The notes under the pieces were generated by a model that saw nothing but the letters and a program-made list of their open reading frames with translations, had not been told where the DNA came from and ran no database searches. From NCBI GenBank assembly GCA_001570385.1, contig BBYL01000028.1, forward strand, positions 62,001 to 126,000: a stretch of 64,000 bases of DNA, written 5' to 3'. Of this stretch, positions 8,294 through 16,899 are shown piece after piece. This stretch comes from Microtetraspora glauca (GTDB lineage: Bacteria; Actinomycetota; Actinomycetes; Streptosporangiales; Streptosporangiaceae). The translations under genes and the position numbers were made by a program. The number at the start of each line of letters is the position of its first letter. The first letter of the stretch is position 1.

Positions 8294-9478
8294 CTAGATC
8301 ATGGAGCGCATCGGGCCGTGCGGCGGCTCGATGTCGAGCTGGGTCAGAGAGGACACGTGGAAGACCGAGCCGGGCACGTGGATGGCGTGTGCCAGGCCCA
8401 TGTGCGCGTCCCGCCAGAAGCGCTGGATCGGGTTGTCCATGCGCATGGCGTTGCCGCCCGAGCGGGCCACGATCTCGTCCACGGCGCGGACCGCGCGCCA
8501 GGCCGCCGCGACCTGGGTGCGCCGGCCGACTGCGCGCTCGTCGAAGGTGACCTCGCGCCCCGAGGCCACGATGTCGTACATCCGGGAGGCGTTGTCGAGC
8601 AGCGCGGACCGGGCCGCCGCGATCTCCGCCGCCGCCTCGCCGATCGCGAAGAGCACGTACGGGTCGTCCTTGATCTTGGTGCCGGTGACCTGGACGCGGC
8701 TCTTCTGGTAGGCCATGTGGTGCGCGAGGGCGCCCTCGCAGATGCCGATCAGCGAGGCCGTGATGCCGAGGGGGAACGCGGCCGAGAACGGCAGGTGGTA
8801 GGTCGGGTTGGTCAGCCCCGCCTCCTTGGCCGCGGAGCCGTCCACGACCTTGCTGTACTCCAGGGTGCGGTACGCGGGGACGAACGCGTCCTTGACGATG
8901 ATGTCCTTGCTGCCGGTGCCGCGCAGCCCGACCACGTCCCAGGAGTCCTCGACGATCTGGTAGTCGGACCGCGGGAGGATCAGGTGCAGTGAGACGGGCG
9001 GGTGGGCCATCTTGCCCTCCTCGTCACCGAGGAAGCCGCCGAGGAAGATCCAGTCGCAGTGGTCGGTGCCGGAGGAGAACTGCCAGCGGCCGTTGAAGAC
9101 GTACCCGCCGTCCACCGGCCGGGCGATGCCCATCGGCGCGTACGGCGAGGCGATCCAGGTGTCCTGGTCCTCGCCCCAGATCTCCTCCTGCACCTTCGGG
9201 TCGGCGAACGCCATCTCCCACGGGTGCACGCCGACGACGCCGGAGACCCAGCCGGTCGACCCGTCGAGGCTGGCGATCTTCATCACCGTCTCGGCGAAGT
9301 CCCGGGGATGGAACTCGAGGCCGCCGTACGTCTTCGGCTGGAGCATCCGGATGACGCCCGACTCGCGCAGCACCTTGGCCGCCTGGTCGTCCAGCCGGCC
9401 GAGCTTCTCGTTGGACAGACCGAGCGCGCTGAGTTCGTCGGCGCGCTGGACGATCGCCTCGAGTACCTGGTTGGTCAT
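8294..9478 (-). CDS. hsaA: Flavin-dependent 3-HSA monooxygenase, oxygenase component HsaA
   Basis: A 394-residue member of the acyl-CoA dehydrogenase fold group D flavin monooxygenases, the exact length of known HsaA. The N-terminal helical domain is followed by GSTGWVSGVVGVHPWEMAF, WQFSSGTDHCDWIFLGG and a C-terminal QRFWRDAHMGLAHAIHVPG motif typical of two-component phenol/3-HSA hydroxylases. It would hydroxylate 3-HSA at C4 to the catechol 3,4-DHSA using reduced flavin from HsaB. Its ATG overlaps the hsaF stop (ATGA), making it the last gene of hsaE-hsaG-hsaF-hsaA. HsaB, its reductase partner, lies 7 kb away in a separate unit. Confidence 0.88.
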   Translation of the reverse strand: MTNQVLEAIVQRADELSALGLSNEKLGRLDDQAAKVLRESGVIRMLQPKTYGGLEFHPRDFAETVMKIASLDGSTGWVSGVVGVHPWEMAFADPKVQEEIWGEDQDTWIASPYAPMGIARPVDGGYVFNGRWQFSSGTDHCDWIFLGGFLGDEEGKMAHPPVSLHLILPRSDYQIVEDSWDVVGLRGTGSKDIIVKDAFVPAYRTLEYSKVVDGSAAKEAGLTNPTYHLPFSAAFPLGITASLIGICEGALAHHMAYQKSRVQVTGTKIKDDPYVLFAIGEAAAEIAAARSALLDNASRMYDIVASGREVTFDERAVGRRTQVAAAWRAVRAVDEIVARSGGNAMRMDNPIQRFWRDAHMGLAHAIHVPGSVFHVSSLTQLDIEPPHGPMRSMI

Positions 9479-10506
9479 GCCTGTTCCCGCTTCCCCGCGA
9501 GTGCGACTGCGATTTCGATGAGCTGGTCTTCCTGGCCGCCGACGAGCTTGCGCCGCCCGGCCTCGATGAGGATCTCGGCGCCCGAAACCCCGTACTTCCT
9601 TGCCTGGCGGTCGGCGTGCTTCAGGAAGCTGGAGTAGACCCCGGCGTAGCCCATGGTCAGCGAGAGCCGGTCGAGCAGGCACTCCCCGTCCATGACCGGG
9701 CGTACGACGTCCTCGGCGGCGTCGATGATCTTCAGTGTGTCGATGCCGGTGCGGATGCCGAGCTTCTCGGCGACCGCGGCGAACCCCTCGACGGGGGTGT
9801 TGCCGGCTCCGGCCCCGAACCTGCGGGTCGAGCCGTCGATCTGGAGCGCGCCCGCGCGTACGGCGAGCACGGAGTTGGCGACACCGAGGCCGAGGTTCTC
9901 GTGGCCGTGGAAGCCGACCTGGGCATCCGCCCCGAGCTCGGCCACCAGCGCGGAGATCCGGTCGCCGGTCTGCTCCATGATCAGCGCACCGGCGGAGTCG
10001 ACGACGTACACGCACTGGCAGCCGGCGTCGGCCATGATCCGCGCCTGCTTGGCCAGGACCTCGGGCGGCTGGCTGTGCGCCATCATCAGGAAGCCGACGG
10101 TCTCCAGGCCGAGATCCCTGGCCAGCCCGAAGTGCTGCACGGAGATGTCCGCCTCGGTGCAGTGCGTGGCGATCCGGCACACGCTCGCGCCGTTGCCCGC
10201 GGCCTCGCGGATGTCGTCCTGCACACCCAGGCCGGGCAGCATGAGGAACGCGATCTTCGCCCGCTTGGCGGTCTTGACCGCCGTCTTGATCAGCTCCTGC
10301 TCGGGGGTGTGGCTGAATCCGTAGTTGAACGACGAGCCGCCGAGCCCGTCGCCGTGCGTGACCTCGATGACCGGCACACCGGCGTCGTCGAGGGCGCCGA
10401 CGATGGACCGGACGTGCTCGACGGTGAACTGGTGCTGCTTGGCGTGCGAGCCGTCACGCAACGACGAGTCGGTGACCCGGATGTCGAGGTCGGCGCTGTA
10501 GGGCAT
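9475..10506 (-). CDS. hsaF: 4-hydroxy-2-oxovalerate/oxohexanoate aldolase HsaF
   Basis: A 343-residue HMGL-like TIM-barrel aldolase. The N-terminal VTDSSLRDGSHAKQHQF carries the catalytic Arg-Asp pair, HGHENLGLGVANS the metal-binding His-x-His, and the C-terminal DmpG communication domain ends GGQEDQLIEIA. It cleaves 4-hydroxy-2-oxohexanoate to pyruvate and propanal and works as a complex with the acylating dehydrogenase HsaG, channelling the aldehyde. AAGGAG lies 8 nt before the ATG; downstream it is coupled to hsaA. BphI/DmpG from other meta-cleavage pathways are the alternative, disfavoured by context. Confidence 0.92.
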   Translation of the reverse strand: MPYSADLDIRVTDSSLRDGSHAKQHQFTVEHVRSIVGALDDAGVPVIEVTHGDGLGGSSFNYGFSHTPEQELIKTAVKTAKRAKIAFLMLPGLGVQDDIREAAGNGASVCRIATHCTEADISVQHFGLARDLGLETVGFLMMAHSQPPEVLAKQARIMADAGCQCVYVVDSAGALIMEQTGDRISALVAELGADAQVGFHGHENLGLGVANSVLAVRAGALQIDGSTRRFGAGAGNTPVEGFAAVAEKLGIRTGIDTLKIIDAAEDVVRPVMDGECLLDRLSLTMGYAGVYSSFLKHADRQARKYGVSGAEILIEAGRRKLVGGQEDQLIEIAVALAGKREQA

Positions 10507-10547
10507 GGAAGGGTCTCCTTGTGACGAGGAGGTGACGGGGGACGTGA

Positions 10548-11456
10548 CTAGGACGGCACACGCTCGGAGACGATGCGCTGCGCGAAGCCCTCACCGACCT
10601 TGGTGGCGGCGGCGGTCATGATGTCGAGGTTGCCGGAGTACGGCGGGAGGAAGTCCCCGGCGCCCTCGACCTCCAGGAAGACCGCGACCCGGGCCAGCCC
10701 GCCGCTCACCGGCGTCGGGTCGTCGAACTGCGGCTCGGCGCGCAGCCGGTAGCCCGGCACGTACGACGCGACGGTCGCGGCCACGTCCGCGATCGAGGCG
10801 GCGATGGCGTCCCGGTCGGCGTCCTCGGGGATCGCGCAGAAGACGGTGTCCTGCATCAGCATCGGCGGCTCGGCCGGGTTGAGGATGATGATCGCCTTGC
10901 CCCGGGCGGCGCCGCCGATCGTCTCGATGCCGCGGCTGGTGGTCTTGGTGAACTCGTCGATGTTGGCCCGCGTGCCGGGACCGGCCGACGGCGAGGCGAC
11001 GCTGGCGACGATCTCGGCGTAGGCGACCTCGGTGACCCGGGAGACCGCGTGCACCATCGGGATCGTGGCCTGGCCGCCGCAGGTGATCAGGCTGACGTTG
11101 GGCGCGTCCAGGTGGGCGCCGAGGTTGACCGCGGGCACGACGGCCGGGCCGAGCGCGGCCGGGGTCAGGTCGACGGCCTGGATGCCGAGCGCCTCGTACT
11201 TCGGCGCGTTCACCTTGTGGACGTACGCGGAGGTGGCCTCGAAGACGATGTCGGGCCGCTCGTCCTGCGCGAGCAGCCAGTCGACCCCGTCTGCGGAGGT
11301 GGTCAGGCCGTGCGCGTCCGCCCGCTTCAGGCCGGGGCTGTCGGGATCCACGCCGATCATCCAGCGCGGCTCGATCAGGTCTGATCGGAGCAGCTTGTAC
11401 ATCAGGTCGGTCCCGATGTTGCCCGAGCCGACGATGGCGGCGGTCGCCTTGGTCAC
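10548..11456 (-). CDS. hsaG: Acetaldehyde/propanal dehydrogenase (acylating) HsaG
   Basis: A 302-residue CoA-acylating aldehyde dehydrogenase of the DmpF/BphJ/HsaG type: Rossmann AAIVGSGNIGTDLMYKLLRS, the catalytic Cys in LITCGGQATIPMVHAV, and the NPAEPPMLMQDTV segment. It turns propanal from HsaF into propionyl-CoA with NAD+. It starts at GTG with a GAGGGTGAG ribosome binding region and sits 41 bp before hsaF and 10 bp after hsaE, in the usual E-G-F order of the HHD branch. Its partner must be the adjacent aldolase, since the family functions as a heterotetramer. Confidence 0.92.
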   Translation of the reverse strand: MTKATAAIVGSGNIGTDLMYKLLRSDLIEPRWMIGVDPDSPGLKRADAHGLTTSADGVDWLLAQDERPDIVFEATSAYVHKVNAPKYEALGIQAVDLTPAALGPAVVPAVNLGAHLDAPNVSLITCGGQATIPMVHAVSRVTEVAYAEIVASVASPSAGPGTRANIDEFTKTTSRGIETIGGAARGKAIIILNPAEPPMLMQDTVFCAIPEDADRDAIAASIADVAATVASYVPGYRLRAEPQFDDPTPVSGGLARVAVFLEVEGAGDFLPPYSGNLDIMTAAATKVGEGFAQRIVSERVPS

Positions 11457-11466
11457 AGTCTCACCC

Positions 11467-12288
11467 TCATTCGAATCGAGCGGTCACGGAGCCGAGCCCG
11501 GCGAACTCGGCGCGGAAGGTGTCGCCGGGGCGCGCGTCCACGGCGCGGGTGCAGGATCCGGGAAGGATCACATGCCCGGCTTCGAGCTTCACTCCGAAGG
11601 AGGCCACCTTCCTGGCCAGCCAGGCCACGGCGGTGGTGGGGTCACCGAGGACGGCGTTGGTGTTCCCGCGCGCGATCTCCGTGGCGCCGGACGTGCTGCA
11701 TGACATGCCGTCGGACGTGCCGACGGAGTACAGGACGGCCTCGATGTCGGCCGGGTCCAGGTCCCTGGGGCTCACCCGGGCCGCCCCGAGGAGCACGCCC
11801 GCCGAGGACGCGTTGTCGGCGATGGTGTCGGCGAGCCCGATCCTCCAGTCCGTGATCCGGCTGTCGATGAGCTCGATGCTCGGCACGATGTACTCGGTCG
11901 CGGCGAGCACGTCCGCCTCGGTGCACCCCTCGCCCGGCAGGCTCGCGCCCAGCACGTAGCCGATCTCGACCTCGATCCGCGGGTAGCAGTACGCGCCGGC
12001 CTCGATGGGCGTGTCCTCCGACAGCACCATGGTGTCGAGCAGGTGCCCGTAGTCGGGCTCGTCGACGCCCATCATCCGCTGCATCACGAGGGAGGACAGG
12101 CCCACCTTGTGCCCGTACACCCGGGCGCCGCCGGCGAGCTGCCTGCGGATGTTGATCAGCTGGATCTCGTACGCGTCGACGACGTCGATGTCCGGGAGGG
12201 ACTCGGTCAGCGGAGCGATCGGCTCCCGGTCCCGCTGTGCCGCCCACAGCCGGTCGGCCGCGGACACGCGTTGTGCCGCCTCCAACAT
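11467..12288 (-). CDS. hsaE: 2-hydroxyhexa-2,4-dienoate hydratase HsaE
   Basis: A 273-residue fumarylacetoacetase-fold 2-keto-4-pentenoate hydratase: GHKVGLSSLVMQRMMGVDEPDYG, the acidic metal ligands in PRIEVEIGYVLG, and the ITDWRIGLADTIADNASS stretch. It hydrates the five/six-carbon dienoate released by HsaD to 4-hydroxy-2-oxohexanoate for HsaF. Three ATG-rich codons open the frame; AGGAGG directly abuts the ATG at 12294, so the ATG at 12288 with 6-nt spacing is the better start. It leads the operon hsaE-hsaG-hsaF-hsaA, with one cluster operator element about 90 bp upstream. Confidence 0.9.
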   Translation of the reverse strand: MLEAAQRVSAADRLWAAQRDREPIAPLTESLPDIDVVDAYEIQLINIRRQLAGGARVYGHKVGLSSLVMQRMMGVDEPDYGHLLDTMVLSEDTPIEAGAYCYPRIEVEIGYVLGASLPGEGCTEADVLAATEYIVPSIELIDSRITDWRIGLADTIADNASSAGVLLGAARVSPRDLDPADIEAVLYSVGTSDGMSCSTSGATEIARGNTNAVLGDPTTAVAWLARKVASFGVKLEAGHVILPGSCTRAVDARPGDTFRAEFAGLGSVTARFE

Positions 12289-12377
12289 CCACATCCTCCT
12301 GGGTCGTCGGCCCGTGCTCGGGTCGGCAGGGCTCCTGAGTCAAAGGTTCCAGTCACGGATCGCCGGTGGCGCCGCGT

Positions 12378-12394
12378 CTCCCGCTCAGTGGGAA
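12378..12394. promoter_or_regulatory. Steroid-cluster 17-bp palindromic element, copy 3 (hsaE operon)
   Basis: CTCCCGCTCAGTGGGAA shares 14 of 17 positions with copy 1, followed in both by TCCG. It lies in the 170-bp space between kshB and hsaE and is correctly placed to control hsaE-G-F-A. Confidence 0.65.
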
Positions 12395-12458
12395 TCCGGC
12401 GAAAATCCGGGCGTGAATCCGATGGAAACGGCCGTGGAGAGACCGGAGAGCGGGCGGC

Positions 12459-13493
12459 TCAGGCGTCGTAGGTGACCCTGAGCCGTTCGCTGACCGGGAT
12501 CGCCTGGCAGGCCAGGATCAGGCCGTCGGCGAGGTCCTGCTTGTCAAGGACCGTGTTGTGCTCCATGGTGACCTCACCCGAAAGGAGGACGCAGGCGCAC
12601 GCGCTGCACGAACCCTCGCGGCAGGAGAACGGCGCGTCCATGCCGGCGTCGAGCAGCACGTCGAGCAGGCGGTTGCCTCGCGGCCAGGACACGGTCCGCG
12701 TCTCGCCGTCCAGCTCGACCTCGACCTCGCTGACCGGCCCGTCGGCCTCGATGACGACGCCGGACCCGGCGAACGGGTCGCCCGCGAGCGAGGAGAACCG
12801 CTCGACATGCACCCGCCGGCCCGGCACGCCGAGGCCGGCGAGCACGGACACCGTGAGATTCATGAACGCCTCGGGACCGCACACGAACGCCTGCCGGCCG
12901 CTGTACGGCCGGGCCAGCGCGGCGAGTCCGGAGGCGGTGGGCAGGCCCTGCACGGACTCCAGCCAGTGGACCACCGTCAGGCGGTCGCCGTACTCCGTCG
13001 CCAGCGCGACCAGTTCGTCCCGGAAGATGACCGAGTCCTCGTCCCGGTTGGCGTAGATCAGCGTGACCGCGCCGGTCCCGCCGTACAGGCAGGATTTGAG
13101 TATCGACATGACCGGCGTGACGCCGCTGCCCCCCGCGAACAGGAGGAAGTCCTCGTCGAGCGAGTCCGGGGTGAAGGTGCCCGACGGCCGCAGCACCTCC
13201 AGAGTGTCCCCTTCGGTGACGTTGTCGCAGATCCAGTTCGACGCGTAGCCGTCCCTGACCCGCTTGACGGTCACCTTGAGCTTCTCGTCGCGGACCGGCG
13301 AGCTGCACAGGGAGTAGCAGCGCGCCGCCCCGCCCTCGCGCGTGGTCGGCACCCGGATGGTGAGGAACTGGCCGGGACGGTAACCGAACCGGTCCCGGCC
13401 ACCCTCGGTGGGTTCGAGCACGAGCGAGTGCGCGTCCGCGGTCTCGCGGATGACCTCGACGACGCGCACTTCGAGCGATCCCGGCTGGGTCAT
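12459..13493 (-). CDS. kshB: 3-ketosteroid-9alpha-hydroxylase reductase component KshB
   Basis: A 344-residue three-domain flavo-iron-sulfur reductase. It has an FAD domain with RCYSLCSSP, an NAD domain with FAGGSGVTPVMSI and FVCGPEAFM, and a C-terminal plant-type [2Fe-2S] domain with CREGSCSAC and the distal LACQA cysteine. Residue patterns such as YRPGQFLTIRVP and YASNWICDN match my recollection of mycobacterial KshB. It passes electrons from NADH to the Rieske oxygenase KshA for 9alpha-hydroxylation, which opens ring B. Its ATG overlaps the kstD stop (ATGA). No kshA lies in the window, so the oxygenase must be elsewhere. Confidence 0.87.
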   Translation of the reverse strand: MTQPGSLEVRVVEVIRETADAHSLVLEPTEGGRDRFGYRPGQFLTIRVPTTREGGAARCYSLCSSPVRDEKLKVTVKRVRDGYASNWICDNVTEGDTLEVLRPSGTFTPDSLDEDFLLFAGGSGVTPVMSILKSCLYGGTGAVTLIYANRDEDSVIFRDELVALATEYGDRLTVVHWLESVQGLPTASGLAALARPYSGRQAFVCGPEAFMNLTVSVLAGLGVPGRRVHVERFSSLAGDPFAGSGVVIEADGPVSEVEVELDGETRTVSWPRGNRLLDVLLDAGMDAPFSCREGSCSACACVLLSGEVTMEHNTVLDKQDLADGLILACQAIPVSERLRVTYDA

Positions 13494-15175
13494 GCCGTGA
13501 CTCCCGCCGCGTGCCGGGCGGCGATGTATCCGAAGACGATCGAGGGACCGATGGTGGCGCCCGGACCCGCGTACTCGTTGCCCATCACCGACGCGGACGT
13601 GTTGCCGGTGGCGTAGAGGCCCTCGATCACCGAACCGTCCTCCCGCTGTACCCGGCCGTACTCGTCGCAGACCAGCCCGCCCTTGGTGCCGAGGTCCCCG
13701 GCCTCGATCCGGAACGCGTAGTACGGCGCCCGGTCGATCACGTCGATGTTCGGGTTCTTGAGCGTGGGGTCGCCGTAGTAGCGGTCGTACGCGCTGTCGC
13801 CCCGGCCGAAGTCCTCGTCCTTACCGTTCCTGGCGAAGCCGTTGAACCGCTCGACGGTCTCGGCCAGCGCCTCCGGCGGGACGCCGATCTTCCCGGCCAG
13901 CTCCGCGACCGTGTCGGCGCGGAACGCCAGGCCCTGGTCGTAGAACTCCTTCGGGATCGGCATCCCGGGGAGGATCTGCGCGAACGGGTAGCGGGCCCGC
14001 GCCTTGGCGTCCATCACGAACCACACCGGGACGTGCCCGCCCGCGAGTTGGTCGTGCACGAAGTTCACGTACGGCGACGACTCGTTGGTGAAGCGCCTGC
14101 CCTCCGCCGACACGATGATCGACGGCGGGATGCACCGCTCGGAGACGAGCGGGATCGTCGCCCCGGCCGGGTGCCGTACGGCGGGCATCCACCAGGCGTC
14201 GTCCATGAAGTCGAGGGCGGCGCCGAGCCGCTCCCCCGCCACGATGCCGTCGCCGGTGTTCTCCCGCGCACCCATGCTGAAGTCGGCCCGGCCGCCCTCG
14301 GGCAGGTACTTCGCGCGCAGCTCGGGGTTGTGGTCGAAGCCGCCGGTGGCCAGCAGCACGCCCTTCCTGGCGCGCAGCCGGACGGTGCGGGGCTCCGTGC
14401 CCTTCTCGCCCCGGCGCTCGGCGACGATGCCGGTGACCCTGCCGTCGTCCGGGCCGCCGTCGCCGACGACCAGCTCGGTCATGGAGGTACGCAGCCACAG
14501 CGGGATACCGGCGTCCTTGAGCGCCATCCGCAGCCGGGCGACGAGCGCCCGCCCGCCGGTCGCCATGTGGCGGCGGCGGATCACGTTGGAGGAGACCCGC
14601 CAGGCGGCCACGACCGAGGCCCACCGCCCGCGCCAGGTGCGCTTGACCATGGCCAGGTCGTGGTAGTCCTTGCTGGTGATCCAGAGGCCGAGCGGGCCCT
14701 TCATGCTGTTGGGGCGCTGGAACTTCTCGTCCTCGCCGAGCTTGCGGGTGTCGAACGGGATCGCCTCGATCGACCGGCCGAGCGGGCGGCCGCCCTCCAG
14801 TTCGGGGTGGTAGTCGGCGTACCCCTTGGTCCAGAAGAAGCGCATCCACCGGCTCTTGCCGAGCAGCGCCATCGCGGCCGGACCGTTGTCCACGTACGCG
14901 TCGAGCCGCGCCGCGGGCACCCGGCCCTCGGTGAGCAGGTCGAGGTACCGCCGGATCGACGCGCGGCTGTCGTCGTGGCCCCTGGCCCGCAGGGTCGGGT
15001 TGTTGGGGATCCAGATGCCGCCGCCGGAGATGCCGGTGCTGCCGCCGAACATCCTGCCCTTCTCGACCACCAGGACGGAGAGCCCGCAGTCGACGGCGGC
15101 CAGCGCGGCCGTCATGCCGCCACCGCCGCTGCCGACGACGATGAGGTCGTACTCGTCGTCCCATTCGGCGGTCAT
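13490..15175 (-). CDS. kstD: 3-ketosteroid-delta1-dehydrogenase KstD
   Basis: A 561-residue FAD flavoprotein: GSGGGGMTAALAAVDCGLSV FAD site at residues about 14-33, the EKGRMFGGSTGISGGGIWIP substrate-side loop, RWMRFFWTKGYADYHPE, and a C-terminal YATGNTSASVMGNEYAGPGA motif containing the conserved Tyr/Gly active-site residues of KstD. It desaturates C1-C2 of 3-keto-4-ene steroids; with 9alpha-hydroxylation this triggers ring B opening and A-ring aromatisation. It is coupled by ATGA overlaps both to hsaD upstream and kshB downstream, so the operon hsaD-kstD-kshB makes interlocking enzymes. About 20 residues into a possible longer frame there is no other good start. Confidence 0.92.
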   Translation of the reverse strand: MTAEWDDEYDLIVVGSGGGGMTAALAAVDCGLSVLVVEKGRMFGGSTGISGGGIWIPNNPTLRARGHDDSRASIRRYLDLLTEGRVPAARLDAYVDNGPAAMALLGKSRWMRFFWTKGYADYHPELEGGRPLGRSIEAIPFDTRKLGEDEKFQRPNSMKGPLGLWITSKDYHDLAMVKRTWRGRWASVVAAWRVSSNVIRRRHMATGGRALVARLRMALKDAGIPLWLRTSMTELVVGDGGPDDGRVTGIVAERRGEKGTEPRTVRLRARKGVLLATGGFDHNPELRAKYLPEGGRADFSMGARENTGDGIVAGERLGAALDFMDDAWWMPAVRHPAGATIPLVSERCIPPSIIVSAEGRRFTNESSPYVNFVHDQLAGGHVPVWFVMDAKARARYPFAQILPGMPIPKEFYDQGLAFRADTVAELAGKIGVPPEALAETVERFNGFARNGKDEDFGRGDSAYDRYYGDPTLKNPNIDVIDRAPYYAFRIEAGDLGTKGGLVCDEYGRVQREDGSVIEGLYATGNTSASVMGNEYAGPGATIGPSIVFGYIAARHAAGVTA

Positions 15176-16044
15176 GCGTTGTCCTTCCGGGTGAGGAAGG
15201 CGAGGACGGCGCTCTCCCACGCCTCCTTCTGCTCGATCATCACCCAGTGCCCGCAGTTGGGGAACACGTGCACCTCGATGTCGGGGATGGTGCGCATCGG
15301 CACGAGCGCCATGTCGAGCGGGCTGACCCGGTCGTCGCGGCCCCACGTCAGCAGGGTCCTCGCCCTGACCTTGTGCAACATCGCCCAGTACGGCGGGGCG
15401 TCCGAGGCGGCCGCGGCCCTCGCGCGCGCCGCCATGGCGGCCTTGCCGTACATCCTCCTGGCGCTGGCGAGCGTGTCCGGGTCGGTGGCCTGCGCCCAGC
15501 GCTCCTCGATCAGCTCCTCGGTGACCAGGGCGGGGTCGTAGACCATGGAGTTCAGCCACTGGACGAGCGCCTCGCGGGTGGGGTTCTCGGTGAACTCCAT
15601 CAGCAGGTTGATGCCCTCGCCCGGTCCGGGACTGAAGATGTTCCTGCCGATCCCGCCGATGGTGACCAGCCGGCGGACGCGGTCAGGATGGCTGATCGCG
15701 AACTGGGTGCCGATGATGCCGCCCATGGAGTTGCCGATCACGTCGACCTGGTGGAGGCCGAGCCCGTCGAGGAAGCGGACCACCGCGGAGTTCGCGGCGA
15801 TCATCGGGTGCTCGTCGGTCGGGTCGCTCACGCCGAAGCCGGGGAACTCGAGGACGAGGCAGCGGAAGTGCTCGGCGAACACGGCGAGGTTGCCGCGGAA
15901 GTTGCGCCAGCCGGTGACGCCGGGGCCGGAGCCGTGCAGCAGCAGCAGCGGCGGGCCGTCTCCGGCCTCGTGATATCGCAGGACTCCCTGGTCTGTCGCG
16001 AGCTCGCGCAGCGTCGACTCGTAGGTCAGCTCCGTGGTCATCAT
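15172..16044 (-). CDS. hsaD: 4,9-DSHA hydrolase HsaD (meta-cleavage product hydrolase)
   Basis: A 290-residue alpha/beta hydrolase of the C-C bond hydrolase group, matching HsaD length. Visible are the oxyanion HGSGPGVTGWRNF, nucleophile elbow GNSMGGIIG (Ser about 114), acid in LTWGRDDRVSPLD and base His in FPNCGHWVMIE, the classic NCGHW signature of BphD/HsaD. It splits the ring-A meta-cleavage product into the hexanorandrostanoic acid (HIP) and 2-hydroxyhexadienoate. It heads the coupled operon hsaD-kstD-kshB. A second ATG at 16041 also suits the GGAG ribosome binding site. Confidence 0.92.
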   Translation of the reverse strand: MMTTELTYESTLRELATDQGVLRYHEAGDGPPLLLLHGSGPGVTGWRNFRGNLAVFAEHFRCLVLEFPGFGVSDPTDEHPMIAANSAVVRFLDGLGLHQVDVIGNSMGGIIGTQFAISHPDRVRRLVTIGGIGRNIFSPGPGEGINLLMEFTENPTREALVQWLNSMVYDPALVTEELIEERWAQATDPDTLASARRMYGKAAMAARARAAAASDAPPYWAMLHKVRARTLLTWGRDDRVSPLDMALVPMRTIPDIEVHVFPNCGHWVMIEQKEAWESAVLAFLTRKDNA

Positions 16045-16112
16045 CCGCTCCGGTCATAGGAATGTCAGCTTGCTGGGACGGTAGCCAGCGGCGGCCCGTC
16101 CCGACCCCGGCC

Positions 16113-16129
16113 ATCCCGATGAGCGAGAC
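16113..16129. promoter_or_regulatory. Steroid-cluster palindromic element, copy 4 (hsaD operon)
   Basis: ATCCCGATGAGCGAGAC is a degenerate copy of the 17-bp element. Its CCATCCCGATGAG (16111-16123) is repeated perfectly in inverted orientation at 16189-16201 on the hsaB side. It lies about 70 bp upstream of hsaD. Confidence 0.55.
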
Positions 16130-16182
16130 GTCGGACCCCCGGTACGGCGTCCCGGGGAGGCGCCGTCCACGGCCGTTGTGAC

Positions 16183-16199
16183 CTTCCACTCATCGGGAT
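16183..16199. promoter_or_regulatory. Steroid-cluster palindromic element, copy 5 (hsaB)
   Basis: On the minus strand this reads ATCCCGATGAGTGGAAG, mirror partner of copy 4 with a perfect 13-bp core. Their centres are 70 bp apart, so the pair is symmetric about the hsaD/hsaB divergent intergenic region. Confidence 0.55.
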
Positions 16200-16279
16200 G
16201 GTCTTCTGCACGGCATGCGGTGCGGCTTACGTTCGTTTCCTGAGCCACCGCAAACCGCCGTGACACACGAGGGGAACCC

Positions 16280-16852
16280 ATGACAACCGAGACCCCGCTC
16301 TCGACGGAACCCGTCGACGTCGCCCCACCCACGCCGCTGGAGCTGCGGCGCGCCATGGGGGCGTTCGCCAGCGGTGTCACCGTGGTCACCGGAATCGACG
16401 ACGGCGAGGCGGTGGGCTTCGCCTGCCAGTCGTTCGCGTCGGTGTCGCTGGAGCCGCCGCTGGTGCTGTTCTGCGCCGACCACAACGGCCGCGCCTGGCC
16501 GAGGATCCGGAACGCCGGGCGCTTCTGCGTGAACGTCCTCAGCGAGGAGCAGGTCGACGTCTGCCGCCGATTCGGTTCCAGCAAGGGCAGCAAGTTCGAG
16601 GGGCTCGAATGGGATCGCTCCCGGTGGGGTGCTCCGGCCCTGCGGGACGTGCTGCTCCGCGTGCACGCCGAAGTGCACGACGTGCACGTCGCCGGCGACC
16701 ACGACGTGGTGATCGGCCGGGTGCTGGAGGTCGAGACGGTCACCGAGCAGCGGCCGATGATCTTCTACCGGGGACGGTTCGGCATCGACGAGGACGAGCC
16801 GCAGGCGCAGATCGGGCCGAACCTGTGGGGGTGGGGCGACCACTGGGGGTAG
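16280..16852 (+). CDS. hsaB: Flavin reductase component of 3-HSA monooxygenase, HsaB
   Basis: A 190-residue flavin reductase-fold protein close to the usual 187 of HsaB. FASGVTVVTG, VGFACQSFASVSLEPPLVLF, the GRFCVNVLSEEQ strand and the terminal RPMIFYRGRFG are characteristic. It reduces FMN with NAD(P)H and supplies it by diffusion to HsaA. GAGGGGAA lies 4-9 nt before the ATG. It is transcribed alone and divergently from hsaD, an arrangement that separates it from hsaA, unlike the hsaADCB order of mycobacteria. Confidence 0.88.
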   Translation: MTTETPLSTEPVDVAPPTPLELRRAMGAFASGVTVVTGIDDGEAVGFACQSFASVSLEPPLVLFCADHNGRAWPRIRNAGRFCVNVLSEEQVDVCRRFGSSKGSKFEGLEWDRSRWGAPALRDVLLRVHAEVHDVHVAGDHDVVIGRVLEVETVTEQRPMIFYRGRFGIDEDEPQAQIGPNLWGWGDHWG

Positions 16853-16858
16853 CCCCGG

Positions 16859-16894
16859 TCCGGGGTCACCCCTGAGTCCGGGGTCACCCCTGAG
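16859..16894. repeat. Perfect tandem duplication of an 18-bp unit
   Basis: TCCGGGGTCACCCCTGAG occurs twice in immediate succession (16859-16876 and 16877-16894) in the 47-bp gap between the convergent hsaB and iclR genes. Each unit holds a GGGGT-C-ACCCC mini-palindrome. It may act as a weak bidirectional terminator or simply be a slippage duplication. Confidence 0.8.
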
Positions 16895-16899
16895 GGTGG

